Shown: piece after piece, positions 34,666 to 43,535 of the stretch | Layout: every line of letters begins with the position of its first letter | Numbering within the stretch: position 1 is the stretch's first letter | Source: Herbaspirillum sp. DW155 | Lineage (GTDB): Bacteria; Pseudomonadota; Gammaproteobacteria; Burkholderiales; Burkholderiaceae_D | Length of the DNA: 64,000 nt | Assembly (NCBI RefSeq): GCF_037076565.1 | Contig: NZ_AP029028.1 | Coordinates: 1,178,001-1,242,000, forward strand | Reading direction: 5' to 3' | Position numbers and translations under genes: made by a program | Notes under the pieces: generated by a model | Told to the model about the DNA's origin: nothing | What the model saw: the letters and a program-made list of their open reading frames with translations, nothing else | The model's database searches: none

Positions 34666-36750
34666 CTACAACTGGATCTGTTCGAAGCCGGTGATGCGCA
34701 GGCGCGCTTCGCCCACCTGCGGCTGCTTGCCCTGGGCGATGGTGTCGGCCGCGCGGACCTTGGCGCCGAAGTCCAGGCCGGTCATCCTTTCCAGTTCGGG
34801 GATGGCCACGCGCCAGTGGTTCACGTCCACCGAAGGCAGATCGTGCGGGGCACCCAGGCTGTGCCGGCTCTCCGAGAGCAGGGCGGACTGGTCGGCCAGC
34901 AGGCCCACCGCCTTGAGGCCTTGCTTGCCCTTCCACACCACGATCTTGAAGAAGGAGGAGGGAATCTGCACCTGGTCGGCCCACAGGTCGATCTGGTCAT
35001 TGAACACCGGTCCCTGGAAGACGCACAGCCGGCCCTTGCTGCTGCTGGCCAGCACGCCGTTTTCCAGCACATAGCGCTCCAGGCCCTGCCAGTAGGTGGC
35101 GCTCTGGTTGAAGCGGAAATGCTGGGGCGAGCAATTGGTGAAGTGAAAGGTGTCGGCATTGGCGCGCTCGGCCTGCTCGGGCGTGCCCCAGCTGGGGTCC
35201 GAGCGGCGTGTCAGGTGACCACGGTCGAAGTAGTTCGACCATGCCGAATAGAAGTCCTGCTCCAGCACGCTTGCCGCGGCCACGCGCGGATCGCGGAACC
35301 AGGCATCGCCCTCGGCGGCATTGGCCTGGCCGCTGCCACGATCGACCGCAAGGTACTGCGCACCATCGATGTTGGTGGCGGTGAAGGCCGCCATGCGGCG
35401 GGGCTTGAGCAGCTTGATGCTGAAGTGTTCGTATCTCAGTTCCCCGTCAGCGGCAGCACCGCCGGTGCCTGACAGCAGGGGGACGATCTGCGCAGCCAGC
35501 CTGGCGTCCGGCTGGGGTAAGGGCAACTCCACGCCGGGGATGAAGGCCGCATCGTAGCCGCTGCGATTGCTGTAATCCGGATCGATGCGCAAGGCTTCGG
35601 CGCCGGAGGAAGGGCGAGGCGGCGAGAGGCGACGCGGCGGTTCAAGCGTGGCTGCGGTGTTCGCTGCGGGTGCGGTCGTGGCGCTGGCGGCCGCTGCGCT
35701 GCCTGCCACCTTGACCGTGATCTCCAGTGGAATGGTGAAGGTGGCGGCCTGGGTGCCGTTGTCCTTGCCGCTGCTGTTCATGCCGGTCTCCTGTGTGATG
35801 TCGTTTCTGGCGGCGGCGGGTACGGCACCGCCCTGGTAGCTCAAGGCTTCCTGCAGCAGCGGCCGTGCCTCGTCCGATAGCGTCGGCAGGCGCGCCAGCA
35901 GATCGCTGTAGAGGGCGCTGATGCGGATGCCTTCATTGACCTTGCGTTGCGTCTGCCCGGCTCCAGCGGCATCGCGATAATGTTCGCCCCAGTGATGCAG
36001 GGCCACCAGCTGCCAGTCGTCATTGAAGACGGGCGAGCCGGAAGAGCCCTGTTCGGTATCGGTTTCGTAGAGCAGCGTGTGTTCGGTGCGCGCGGTGACG
36101 GTGTTGTTGCGCAGGCTGACCATCTTCATCCAGCCCGACGGATGCTGGATGATGTTGGCGGCCATGCCGATGACGTGCTTGTCGGGCTGGTCCGAGAGGG
36201 GGCAGAAGCCCAGCGCCTGCACCTCGGCCGTGCCGGACTGGCGCTCGCCCAGCGCGATGACGGCATAGTCGAGCTGGTCGGCCGGTGAGAACAGGGCCAG
36301 GCGCTCGGGGGCCAGCAGATAGCTGGTGGTGGCGCGCGGCACACCCCGCGCATCCAGTTCGCGCAGGAAGGTGATCCGCGTGCCACGGGCCGCAGCCGCG
36401 TCGGCGATGACGTGCTGGTTGGTCAGGAACAGGCGCGGGCTGATCAGGAAGCCCGTGGCCACCTCGCTGGTCTGGCCGTTGTTGACTTCCACATAGGCCA
36501 CCGCCCGCGCCACCGCCGCCCCTTGCTCCAGGAAGCTCGCCTGCAGGAAATCTTCGGTGTCGCCGATGATGGATTCCGGGCCTCCGGGATGGCCCAGGTT
36601 GCGCTGGCGCAGGACATAGGCACGGGCGCGTTCACGGTCGGGTTCGGCCTGGCGCCATTGGCCGCAGGCAACCAGTTCGCGCACCCGCTGGCGCTCGCTG
36701 GCGGTGTCGGCCACGCAGGCGCGGAAATCCGTGACGGCTTGTGTATCCAT
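34666..36750 (-). CDS. Trypsin-like serine protease fused to a DNA/RNA non-specific endonuclease
   Basis: 694 aa with no signal peptide or membrane helix. Residues 1-70 are a helical N-terminal region ending in PESIIGDTEDFLQASFLEQG. Residues about 80-260 form a trypsin-like domain with His (LTNQHVIAD, near 110), Asp (QLDYAVIAL) and Ser (TEQGSSGSPVFND, near 237). After a Ser/Ala/Thr/Pro-rich linker (about 310-400), residues about 420-690 match the endonuclease G/NUC1 family, with catalytic FDRGHLTRRSDPSWG (His near 511) and HFTNCSPQHFRFNQ. Both active sites look intact. The cytoplasmic placement suggests a self-targeting, stress or defence effector rather than a secreted enzyme; that role is inference. 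Confidence 0.85.
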   Translation of the reverse strand: MDTQAVTDFRACVADTASERQRVRELVACGQWRQAEPDRERARAYVLRQRNLGHPGGPESIIGDTEDFLQASFLEQGAAVARAVAYVEVNNGQTSEVATGFLISPRLFLTNQHVIADAAAARGTRITFLRELDARGVPRATTSYLLAPERLALFSPADQLDYAVIALGERQSGTAEVQALGFCPLSDQPDKHVIGMAANIIQHPSGWMKMVSLRNNTVTARTEHTLLYETDTEQGSSGSPVFNDDWQLVALHHWGEHYRDAAGAGQTQRKVNEGIRISALYSDLLARLPTLSDEARPLLQEALSYQGGAVPAAARNDITQETGMNSSGKDNGTQAATFTIPLEITVKVAGSAAAASATTAPAANTAATLEPPRRLSPPRPSSGAEALRIDPDYSNRSGYDAAFIPGVELPLPQPDARLAAQIVPLLSGTGGAAADGELRYEHFSIKLLKPRRMAAFTATNIDGAQYLAVDRGSGQANAAEGDAWFRDPRVAAASVLEQDFYSAWSNYFDRGHLTRRSDPSWGTPEQAERANADTFHFTNCSPQHFRFNQSATYWQGLERYVLENGVLASSSKGRLCVFQGPVFNDQIDLWADQVQIPSSFFKIVVWKGKQGLKAVGLLADQSALLSESRHSLGAPHDLPSVDVNHWRVAIPELERMTGLDFGAKVRAADTIAQGKQPQVGEARLRITGFEQIQL

Positions 36751-36915
36751 GGCATCTCCAGATTCTCGGGGGAGGGTCTGGAGACGGTATTACCTTCATA
36801 TGACATCGGCATGACCTGAAACATATTGCAAAACATCCGTGTTTCCGGCGGCCAAGCAAAAGCCGCCGGGCTGGCGCCACGGCGGCTCGTGAGGGGGGCT
36901 TGATGCAGGTGAAGC

Positions 36916-37698
36916 TTACTGCATATGCCAGCCGTGGCTGACTACCACGGACTGACCGGTCAGGGCATTGGTCGGGAAGGCCGCCAGGAAGACCGCAGTC
37001 TGCGCCACGTCCTGGGTGGTGGTGAATTCACCGTCCACGGTGTCCTTCAACATGATCTTCTTGATGACGTCCTCTTCGCTGATGCCGAATTCCTTGGCCT
37101 GCTCCGGGATCTGCTTTTCCACCAGCGGCGTACGCACGAAGCCGGGACAGATGACGTTGGTGCGGATGTGGTCCTTGGCGCCTTCCTTGGCCACCGTCTT
37201 GGCCAGGCCCAGCAAGCCATGCTTGGCGGTGACATAGGGCGCCTTCAGGGGCGAGGCCAGGTGCGAGTGCACCGATCCCATGTAGATGATGGAGCCGCCG
37301 CGACCCTGCTTGATCATCGCCTTCATGGCCGCGCGCGTGGTCAGGAAGGCGCCGTCCAGGTGGATCGCCAGCATCTTGCGCCAGTTCTCCAGCGACAGTT
37401 CGGCTACCGGGCTGATGATCTGGATGCCGGCATTGCTGATCATGATGTCCAGTCCGCCATAGGTGTTGACGGCATCGGCCACGCCCTTGTCGACCTGGGT
37501 TTCATCGGTGACGTTCATGGCCACCGCCATGGCGGTCCCGCCATTCCTGACGATTTCTTCGGCCGTGGCCTTGGCGGCTTCCAGGGCCAGATCGGCGATG
37601 ACGACCTTGGCGCCCTGTCTGGCGTATTCGACCGCGATTTCCTTGCCGATGCCGCTGGCCGAACCGGTGATGAGAGCGACTTTATCCTTGAGTAGCAT
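36916..37698 (-). CDS. bdhA: 3-hydroxybutyrate dehydrogenase (SDR)
   Basis: 260-aa classical SDR. It has [16 protein letters not shown], Asp after the second strand (VIADLAL, indicating NAD preference), [10 protein letters not shown], Ser in [11 protein letters not shown] and YVTAKHG. The motif [23 protein letters not shown] and the C-terminal [14 protein letters not shown] are typical of D-3-hydroxybutyrate dehydrogenases, which convert 3-hydroxybutyrate from polyhydroxybutyrate breakdown to acetoacetate. ATAAAGGAAGATC precedes the ATG. Monocistronic. Confidence 0.9.
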   Translation of the reverse strand: MLLKDKVALITGSASGIGKEIAVEYARQGAKVVIADLALEAAKATAEEIVRNGGTAMAVAMNVTDETQVDKGVADAVNTYGGLDIMISNAGIQIISPVAELSLENWRKMLAIHLDGAFLTTRAAMKAMIKQGRGGSIIYMGSVHSHLASPLKAPYVTAKHGLLGLAKTVAKEGAKDHIRTNVICPGFVRTPLVEKQIPEQAKEFGISEEDVIKKIMLKDTVDGEFTTTQDVAQTAVFLAAFPTNALTGQSVVVSHGWHMQ

Positions 37699-38196
37699 GA
37701 TCTTCCTTTATGTTTCGAGTTGACGGACATTGCAAAGCAAGGCCGCCATCGGCGCCGGCGCTGCTGCGCACGGTCATGGATGACGGCCATCAATCCCTGG
37801 TTTCGATGAATCGCCCATCGAAAGATTCCGCAGGCGCCGGCATGAGCGGCTCACCTGTTTTCCTTGCCCTCGCGCGTGCGCCTGCTCCTGGATCGGAGGT
37901 CTCCGGGCGCCGCTTTGTCATGCCATTGTAACGCTGGGCAGCTTCTTGTTGCTGCACCGCCAAAACGCCTGCAAAGGTCATGTGCGTGAAACATTCGCTG
38001 GTTAGTCTGTGCAGCGTTATCCCGGGGACATCGGCTGTTTCTCGAAATTCATCAACCAATTCTTCGATTTCATTTGAGACAGCCGCAATTCTGAGGGGGT
38101 ACCGGAAGCAGGTCAGGCCAGCTCGCTTATGTTGCTCGGTTGACCTGGAGGATGTCTTCCACGGTCCTCTTCAAACATCACCACAAAGGACAATGC
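37699..38196. other. 498-base divergent promoter region, bdhA/olsB operon
   Basis: Non-coding gap between two divergent transcripts. I looked for PHO boxes on both strands and found none convincing. AAAGGA (38186-38191) is the ribosome-binding site of the olsB-like gene. Nothing else recognised. Confidence 0.5.
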
Positions 38197-38964
38197 ATGA
38201 GACTGCTTACCATTCCTGCCGATGCCAATCCGAGTTTCGCCAAGCTCAACCTGAGCCTGGCCAGCACTGCGGAAGAAGTGCGCGAAGTACAGCGCCTGCG
38301 TTACAAGGTCTTCATCGAAGCGATGAACCTGTCGGCCCTGGCCAACCCGGAAGGCCTGGACAAGGATGAGTTCGACGACTACTGCGACCACCTGATCGTG
38401 CGCGACAGCAAGACCCTCTCGGTGGTCGGCACCTATCGCGTGTTGAGCCCGCACGGCGCGCGCCGCATGGGCAAGTTCTACTCGGAACAGGAATTCGATC
38501 TCTCGCGCCTGGACAACATTCGCGGTGTCATCGCCGAAGCCGGCCGCGCCTGCATCCACCCGGACTACCGCAGCGGCGGCGTGATCATGATGCTGTGGGC
38601 GGGCCTGGCTGCCTACATGCGCAAGGAACGCTGCGAATACCTGATGGGTTGCGCCAGCGTGAGCCTGGCTGATGGCGGCCACAACGCCGCCGCGCTGTAC
38701 CACGCCTTCCGCGAAAAGAACCTGGCCCCGCCGGACTATCGCGTCACGCCGCTCCTGCCCTTCCCGCTGGAAGACCGCCAGGCCGGCATCGAGCCGCAGA
38801 TCCCGCCGCTGCTGCGCGGCTACCTGCGCAGCGGTGCCTGGGTATGCGGCGAACCGGCCTGGGATCCTGATTTCCACTCGGCCGATTTCTTCCTGCTGCT
38901 GCCGCTTTCCAAGCTCGACAGCCGCTATGCCCGCCACTACCTCAAGGACTCGAGGACCGCATGA
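38197..38964 (+). CDS. olsB: OlsB-type ornithine-acyl-ACP N-acyltransferase (GNAT fold)
   Basis: 255 aa. Matches OlsB/hemolysin-type acyltransferases: RLRYKVFIEAMN, DEFDDYCDHLIVRD, VVGTYRVL, GKFYSEQEFDLSRL, IAEAGRACIHPDYR and MLWAGLAAYM followed by GCASV. OlsB attaches a 3-hydroxyacyl chain from ACP to the amino group of ornithine, the first step to ornithine lipids, membrane lipids without phosphorus. No olsA is adjacent. ATG 38197 follows AAAGGA. The stop overlaps the next start (ATGA), so translation is coupled. Confidence 0.82.
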   Translation: MRLLTIPADANPSFAKLNLSLASTAEEVREVQRLRYKVFIEAMNLSALANPEGLDKDEFDDYCDHLIVRDSKTLSVVGTYRVLSPHGARRMGKFYSEQEFDLSRLDNIRGVIAEAGRACIHPDYRSGGVIMMLWAGLAAYMRKERCEYLMGCASVSLADGGHNAAALYHAFREKNLAPPDYRVTPLLPFPLEDRQAGIEPQIPPLLRGYLRSGAWVCGEPAWDPDFHSADFFLLLPLSKLDSRYARHYLKDSRTA

Positions 38965-39851
38965 AGCCACGCGAACAGTTCATGGAAAAAGCCCAGGGGC
39001 TGTTCGCCGACCTGGGCCCCGACCAAGACGCCGGTGACGACGAAGCCAAGCGTGATCCGCTGCGCTTCCGCACCATCTGGATTTCCGACATCCACCTGGG
39101 CACCACCGGCTGTCAGGCCGAGCGCCTGCTGGAATTTTTGCGCGCCACCGAATCCGAGACGCTCTATCTCGTCGGCGACATCATCGACGGCTGGCAGCTC
39201 AAGCGCCGCTGGTACTGGGACCAGTCCCACAACAACGTGGTGCAGACCGTGTTGAAGAAGGCCAAGAAGGGGACCAACGTCATCTTCGTGCCCGGCAACC
39301 ACGACGAAGTGATCCGCCAGTTCATCGACCTCGATTTCGGCGGCATCAAGATCCGCGACGAGCTGGTGCACGTCACCGCCGAGGGCAAACGCATGCTGGT
39401 GCTGCACGGTGACCGTTTCGATGGCGTGATTGCCTGCGCCAAGTGGCTCGCCTACGTGGGCGATACGCTCTACACCATGATCCTCAAGTTCAACCAGTGG
39501 TTCAACAGCTGGCGTGCACGCGCCGGCCTGCCTTACTGGTCGCTCTCGCAATACCTGAAATCGAAGGTCAAGAATGCGGTGAACTACATCACCTCCTTTG
39601 AAGATGCGCTGGCTGAAGAGGCCAAGAAGAAGGGTCTGGATGGCGTCATCTGCGGCCACATCCACAAGCCCGAGATCCGCGACATCGGCGGTGTGGTCTA
39701 CTGCAACGATGGCGACTGGGTGGAAAGCCTGTCGGCGCTGGTGGAAGAACCCAGCGGCGAACTGCGCCTGGTCAGCTGGCAGGAAATCATGCAATTGAAG
39801 CGCGCCAGCAAGGAAGCCCGCCAGGCCGCACGCGAATTCGCCACCGCCTGA
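38961..39851 (+). CDS. Calcineurin-like metallophosphoesterase, PlcP/LpxH-like
   Basis: 296 aa with a complete dinuclear-metal set: SDIHLGTTGC, VGDIIDGWQLKRRWYW, PGNHDE, LHGDRFD and GHIHKPEI. The family is usually annotated UDP-2,3-diacylglucosamine pyrophosphatase. Its place between an OlsB-like acyltransferase and a glycosyltransferase fits better with PlcP, the phospholipase C that releases diacylglycerol from phospholipids during phosphate starvation. I infer that role from context; sequence alone cannot exclude LpxH-type activity. Four-base overlap with olsB. Confidence 0.75.
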   Translation: MKPREQFMEKAQGLFADLGPDQDAGDDEAKRDPLRFRTIWISDIHLGTTGCQAERLLEFLRATESETLYLVGDIIDGWQLKRRWYWDQSHNNVVQTVLKKAKKGTNVIFVPGNHDEVIRQFIDLDFGGIKIRDELVHVTAEGKRMLVLHGDRFDGVIACAKWLAYVGDTLYTMILKFNQWFNSWRARAGLPYWSLSQYLKSKVKNAVNYITSFEDALAEEAKKKGLDGVICGHIHKPEIRDIGGVVYCNDGDWVESLSALVEEPSGELRLVSWQEIMQLKRASKEARQAAREFATA

Positions 39852-39893
39852 CGGGTGGCGGGTCCATTACGTTATATATTGTTTATATAGTTT

Positions 39894-40946
39894 ATGCGCA
39901 TTGCCATCATCAGCGACGCCGGAGAGCCGCAAGTTAACGGCGTCGTCAACACCTTGCGCTCCACCGTGCGTTGCCTGCGCGGGCTCGGGCACGAAGTGCT
40001 GCTGCTCTCGCCGCGCGACTTCCGCACCTTCGCCTGCCCGACCTATCCGGAAATCCGGCTGGCCTACAAGCCCTACGCCCGCATCGTTGCCGCGCTCGAA
40101 TCCTTCCAGCCCGACTGCATCCACATCGCTACCGAAGGCCCGATGGGACTGGCTGCGCGCCGTTATTGCGTGCGCCACAAACTCAGTTTCACGACCGCGT
40201 ACCATACCCGCTTCCCGGAATACCTGGCTGCGCGCAAGCTGCTGCCCAAGGCCATTACCTATCGCCTGCTGCGCTGGTTCCACGGCCGCTCCGCAGCCAT
40301 CATGGTGCCCACCCCGGCGATGAAGACGGCGCTGGAACAAGAGGGCTTCCGCAACGTCGTCCTGTGGGGCCGTGGCGTGGATACCAATCACTTCCGTCCT
40401 GCGGTGGAAGACCACGCCTGCATCGAGCGTCCGCTGTTCCTCTACGTGGGTCGCGTGGCAGTGGAAAAGAATATCGAAGCCTTCCTCAAGCTCGACCTGC
40501 CCGGCACCAAGTGGGTGGTCGGCGATGGCCCGCAACTGGAAGAGCTGACTGCGCGCCATCCCGAGGTGCGCTTCCTGGGCGGCAAGGGGCATGATGAATT
40601 GCCGGCTTACTACAATTGCGCCGATGTCTTCGTCTTCCCCAGCAAGACCGATACCTTCGGCCTGGTGCTGCTGGAAGCCATGGCCTGTGGCATCCCGGTG
40701 GCAGCCTATCCGGTCGAGGGCCCCATCGATGTGGTCGACAATGGCGTCTCCGGCGTGCTGCGTCACGATCTCCGGCAAGCCTGCCTGCAAGCCCTGAAGC
40801 TGGACCATGAGGCCGTGCGTGCGCATGCCGCCAAACGCTCATGGGAATCGGCCACCCAGCAGTTCCTGCAGCATCTGCACCTGGCCCATCGCAACGTCCC
40901 CGGCAAGGCTGCGGCCATCAAGCCGGTGCAAGAAACGCTCAGATAA
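39894..40946 (+). CDS. Group 1 (GT4) glycosyltransferase, Agt/MgtA-like
   Basis: 350-aa GT-B glycosyltransferase. N-terminal domain begins MRIAIISDAGEPQVNGVVNTL. The C-terminal nucleotide-sugar domain has LFLYVGRVAVEKNIEAFL, VGDGPQLEEL and FPSKTDTFGLVLLEAMACGIPV. Closest in character to the MgtA/Agt enzymes that put a sugar on diacylglycerol. It lies 42 bases after the phosphoesterase gene, whose product could supply the diacylglycerol. The sugar and acceptor are not determinable here. Confidence 0.78.
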   Translation: MRIAIISDAGEPQVNGVVNTLRSTVRCLRGLGHEVLLLSPRDFRTFACPTYPEIRLAYKPYARIVAALESFQPDCIHIATEGPMGLAARRYCVRHKLSFTTAYHTRFPEYLAARKLLPKAITYRLLRWFHGRSAAIMVPTPAMKTALEQEGFRNVVLWGRGVDTNHFRPAVEDHACIERPLFLYVGRVAVEKNIEAFLKLDLPGTKWVVGDGPQLEELTARHPEVRFLGGKGHDELPAYYNCADVFVFPSKTDTFGLVLLEAMACGIPVAAYPVEGPIDVVDNGVSGVLRHDLRQACLQALKLDHEAVRAHAAKRSWESATQQFLQHLHLAHRNVPGKAAAIKPVQETLR

Positions 40947-40949
40947 GCG

Positions 40950-40973
40950 CGCCCATGCGCCCATACGCCCATA
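40950..40973. repeat. Short tandem repeat, three 8-base units
   Basis: CGCCCAT(G/A) repeated three times just after the glycosyltransferase stop. Possibly prone to slippage; it lies in non-coding DNA. Confidence 0.6.
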
Positions 40974-41205
40974 CGCGCGTCGCCGCGCCAATGATGCGCC
41001 TGGCGCGGCGTGACTGATCAGTACCACTGGTTGAGGCCGGGCGTAATTGCTGATCAGGATCAGGATCGCCTCTCTCATTTGCACGGATGCAGGCGCGGCC
41101 CGTGGCATCATACTCCCTGATATATCACAATCTGCGACAAGCGCCGCCACGGCGCGGGCTCGTGCTGACCGGCCGGCCCACCGCATACAAAGGGGGAAAT
41201 CAACC

Positions 41206-43188
41206 ATGGCAACACTGCTGGCCAACCTGAGGTTGTGGCAGAAATTCGCTTTGCTCGGCGTGCTGGGCCTGTTGTTGTTCGGGGTGCCCACTGCGCTCTA
41301 CTATGGCAGCACCGAACGTATCATTCGTTTCAAGCAGGAAGAGATCGCGGGGGTGGAGCCGGTGCGCCGGCTGCTGCGCACTGTGCAGCTGATGCAGCAG
41401 CATCGCGGCTTGTCGGCGGTGCTGCTCAATGGCGCGGCCGACATGGCCGCTGCGCGTCAGGCCAAGGCCGCTGAGGTCGACCAGGCGCTCAAGTCGCTTG
41501 GCGAAAGCGTGGCGCAATGGGGGCGGGAAGAGCCTGCCGCGCCGGGCAGTCTCAACACGCTGGCAGCGGACTGGGGCAAGGTGCGCGATGCCGTGGCTGC
41601 CAAGACGATCAGCCCGCCGGATAGTTTCGCGGCCCACAGTGCGGTCATCGCGGCGCTCTTCGAGCTCAACGAGCGCATGCTCGACCATTACCATTACACC
41701 GTCGACCCGGACTTTGACAGCACCCAGCTCATCAATGCCGCCTTCATCGCCATGCCGGCGCTGACCGAAGACCTCGGCCGCGCCCGCGCCCGCGGGGCCA
41801 GCCTGTTGCTCAAGAAGGAGCTCAAGCTGGAAGAGCGGCTGGAACTGGTGTCCATGCTGGAACGCGCCCAGGCGCGCCTGAGCAGCGCCAGGAAGTCCTT
41901 CAGCAAGGCCGTGGCCGTCAATGCGCAGCTGGGCAATCTGCTGGCGGAGCGCTTCCAGAAGGCCGATCGCATGGGCAATGAAGTCATTGAGCTCACCCGC
42001 GAAAAAGTCCTCTTGCCGGAGCAGATGAGTTTTTCCCCGCAGGACTATTTCCAGCAATTCACGCTGGCCATCGACGAGCAGTTCAAGGCGATCGGTGCGG
42101 TCACCGAGGCCCTGGCAGGACAACTGGATGCCCAGAACGCCGCGCTGCGACGCCAGCAGTTCAGCGTGCTGGGTGCGGTCCTGTTGCTGGCGGTATTGGC
42201 TGCCTGGCTGGGGGTACTGATCACCCGCTCGGTGACCGGGCCGGTGCTGGCCTCGGTGGACCTGGCCGGTCGCGTGGCGAACTACGACCTGACCGCACGC
42301 GCGGCCGTGCTGGGACGGGATGAATCGGCGCAACTGCTGGGTTCGCTCAATGCCATGACCACCAGCCTGGCCGGCATCGTGGCGCAGGTACGCAGCAGCG
42401 TGGAGCTGATGCAGCACGCCAGCGGCGAGATCGCGCTGGGCAATGCCGACCTCTCGCGGCGCACCGAATCCCAGGCCTCCAACCTGGAGGAGACGGCCAG
42501 CGCCATGGAGCAGCTCACCTCCACCGTGCAGAACAATGCCGAGAACGCCCGTCAGGCCGACCAGCTGGCCGGCTCCGCCTCGCGCCTGGCCGAGCAGGGC
42601 GGGGTGGTGGTCGACAGCGTGGTGGCGACCATGGCGCAGATCAGGGAGAGTTCGCGCCGCATCGTGGACATCATCGGCGTGATCGACGGGATTGCCTTCC
42701 AGACCAACATCCTGGCCCTCAACGCCGCAGTGGAAGCGGCCCGTGCCGGCGAACAGGGGCGTGGGTTCGCGGTGGTGGCCTCGGAAGTGCGCTCGCTGGC
42801 GCAACGCAGCGCGGCAGCGGCCAAGGAGATCAAGGAGCTTATCAGCGACTCGGTGGAGAAGGTCGATACCGGCGGCAAGCTGGTCGACCAGGCCGGTGCC
42901 ACCATGGGCGAGATCGTGGGCTCGGTGCGTCAGGTGGCCGGCATCATGAGCGACATCACCCAGGCCAGCCAGGAGCAGAGCAACGGCATCACCCAGATAT
43001 CGGACGCCATCGCCCAGATGGAATCCATCACCCAGCAGAATGCGGCCCTGGTGGAAGAGGCTGCAGCCGCATCGGAAAGCCTGCAGCAACAGGCCGAGGT
43101 GCTGCGCGAGGCGGTTGCGGTATTTCGCATTGAGGAGCGCGCCGTATCGACCCCACCTGCTGTGCCCGTTGCAGCATTGCCCCGCTGA
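41206..43188 (+). CDS. Methyl-accepting chemotaxis protein (NIT-like sensor)
   Basis: 660 aa. Membrane helices at about 12-33 and 320-340 flank a large periplasmic region with [21 protein letters not shown], which resembles nitrate/nitrite-sensing (NIT) all-helical domains. HAMP (about 340-395) is followed by the signalling hairpin with [35 protein letters not shown]. No C-terminal CheR-binding pentapeptide (ends AALPR). The start ATG 41206 follows AAAGGGGG. Strong terminator downstream; first of three tandem receptors. Confidence 0.9.
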   Translation: MATLLANLRLWQKFALLGVLGLLLFGVPTALYYGSTERIIRFKQEEIAGVEPVRRLLRTVQLMQQHRGLSAVLLNGAADMAAARQAKAAEVDQALKSLGESVAQWGREEPAAPGSLNTLAADWGKVRDAVAAKTISPPDSFAAHSAVIAALFELNERMLDHYHYTVDPDFDSTQLINAAFIAMPALTEDLGRARARGASLLLKKELKLEERLELVSMLERAQARLSSARKSFSKAVAVNAQLGNLLAERFQKADRMGNEVIELTREKVLLPEQMSFSPQDYFQQFTLAIDEQFKAIGAVTEALAGQLDAQNAALRRQQFSVLGAVLLLAVLAAWLGVLITRSVTGPVLASVDLAGRVANYDLTARAAVLGRDESAQLLGSLNAMTTSLAGIVAQVRSSVELMQHASGEIALGNADLSRRTESQASNLEETASAMEQLTSTVQNNAENARQADQLAGSASRLAEQGGVVVDSVVATMAQIRESSRRIVDIIGVIDGIAFQTNILALNAAVEAARAGEQGRGFAVVASEVRSLAQRSAAAAKEIKELISDSVEKVDTGGKLVDQAGATMGEIVGSVRQVAGIMSDITQASQEQSNGITQISDAIAQMESITQQNAALVEEAAAASESLQQQAEVLREAVAVFRIEERAVSTPPAVPVAALPR

Positions 43189-43212
43189 AGAAAGCGCAGA
43201 CTGCCGGGAGAC

Positions 43213-43247
43213 GACCAGAAGAGCTGTGCTCTTCTGGTCTTTTTTTT
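43213..43247 (+). terminator. Terminator of the first chemoreceptor gene
   Basis: Perfect 12-bp stem GACCAGAAGAGC/GCTCTTCTGGTC, loop TGT, followed by T8. Confidence 0.95.
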
Positions 43248-43535
43248 AACTATGCAAAACAAACATGCAGGCATGCCCACAAAGCATTGGCATGCCCGCC
43301 AGCGCTCCTTCTAAGATGCGCCACGCCTGCGTGCGCGCACCGCCGCACCGCATTCCATACCAAAAAGCCAAGGGGAAACGAACGCTGCCGGGGGACGGCG
43401 TGGACGCGGGCATGAATCATGCTCAGCTACAAGTCCAGGAACTGCGAAAGCAAAACCGGCTCCCCCCGCCGGCCACGCGCCGGTCTGGCCCTCCGTATCA
43501 CAGTCGACGTTTGCGTTACAAGGAAGAGAAGACCC
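43248..43535. other. Gap between chemoreceptor genes 1 and 2
   Basis: The gap contains a 9-base direct repeat GGCATGCCC (43270-43278 and 43289-43297) and the ribosome-binding site AAGGAAGAG before 43536. No flagellar sigma-28 promoter was convincing. Confidence 0.4.

Noticed and set aside
41200..43089. 629-codon antisense frame over the first chemoreceptor gene
   Set aside because: Shadow of a strongly biased coding sequence; the product is His/Leu/Gln rich with no domain.
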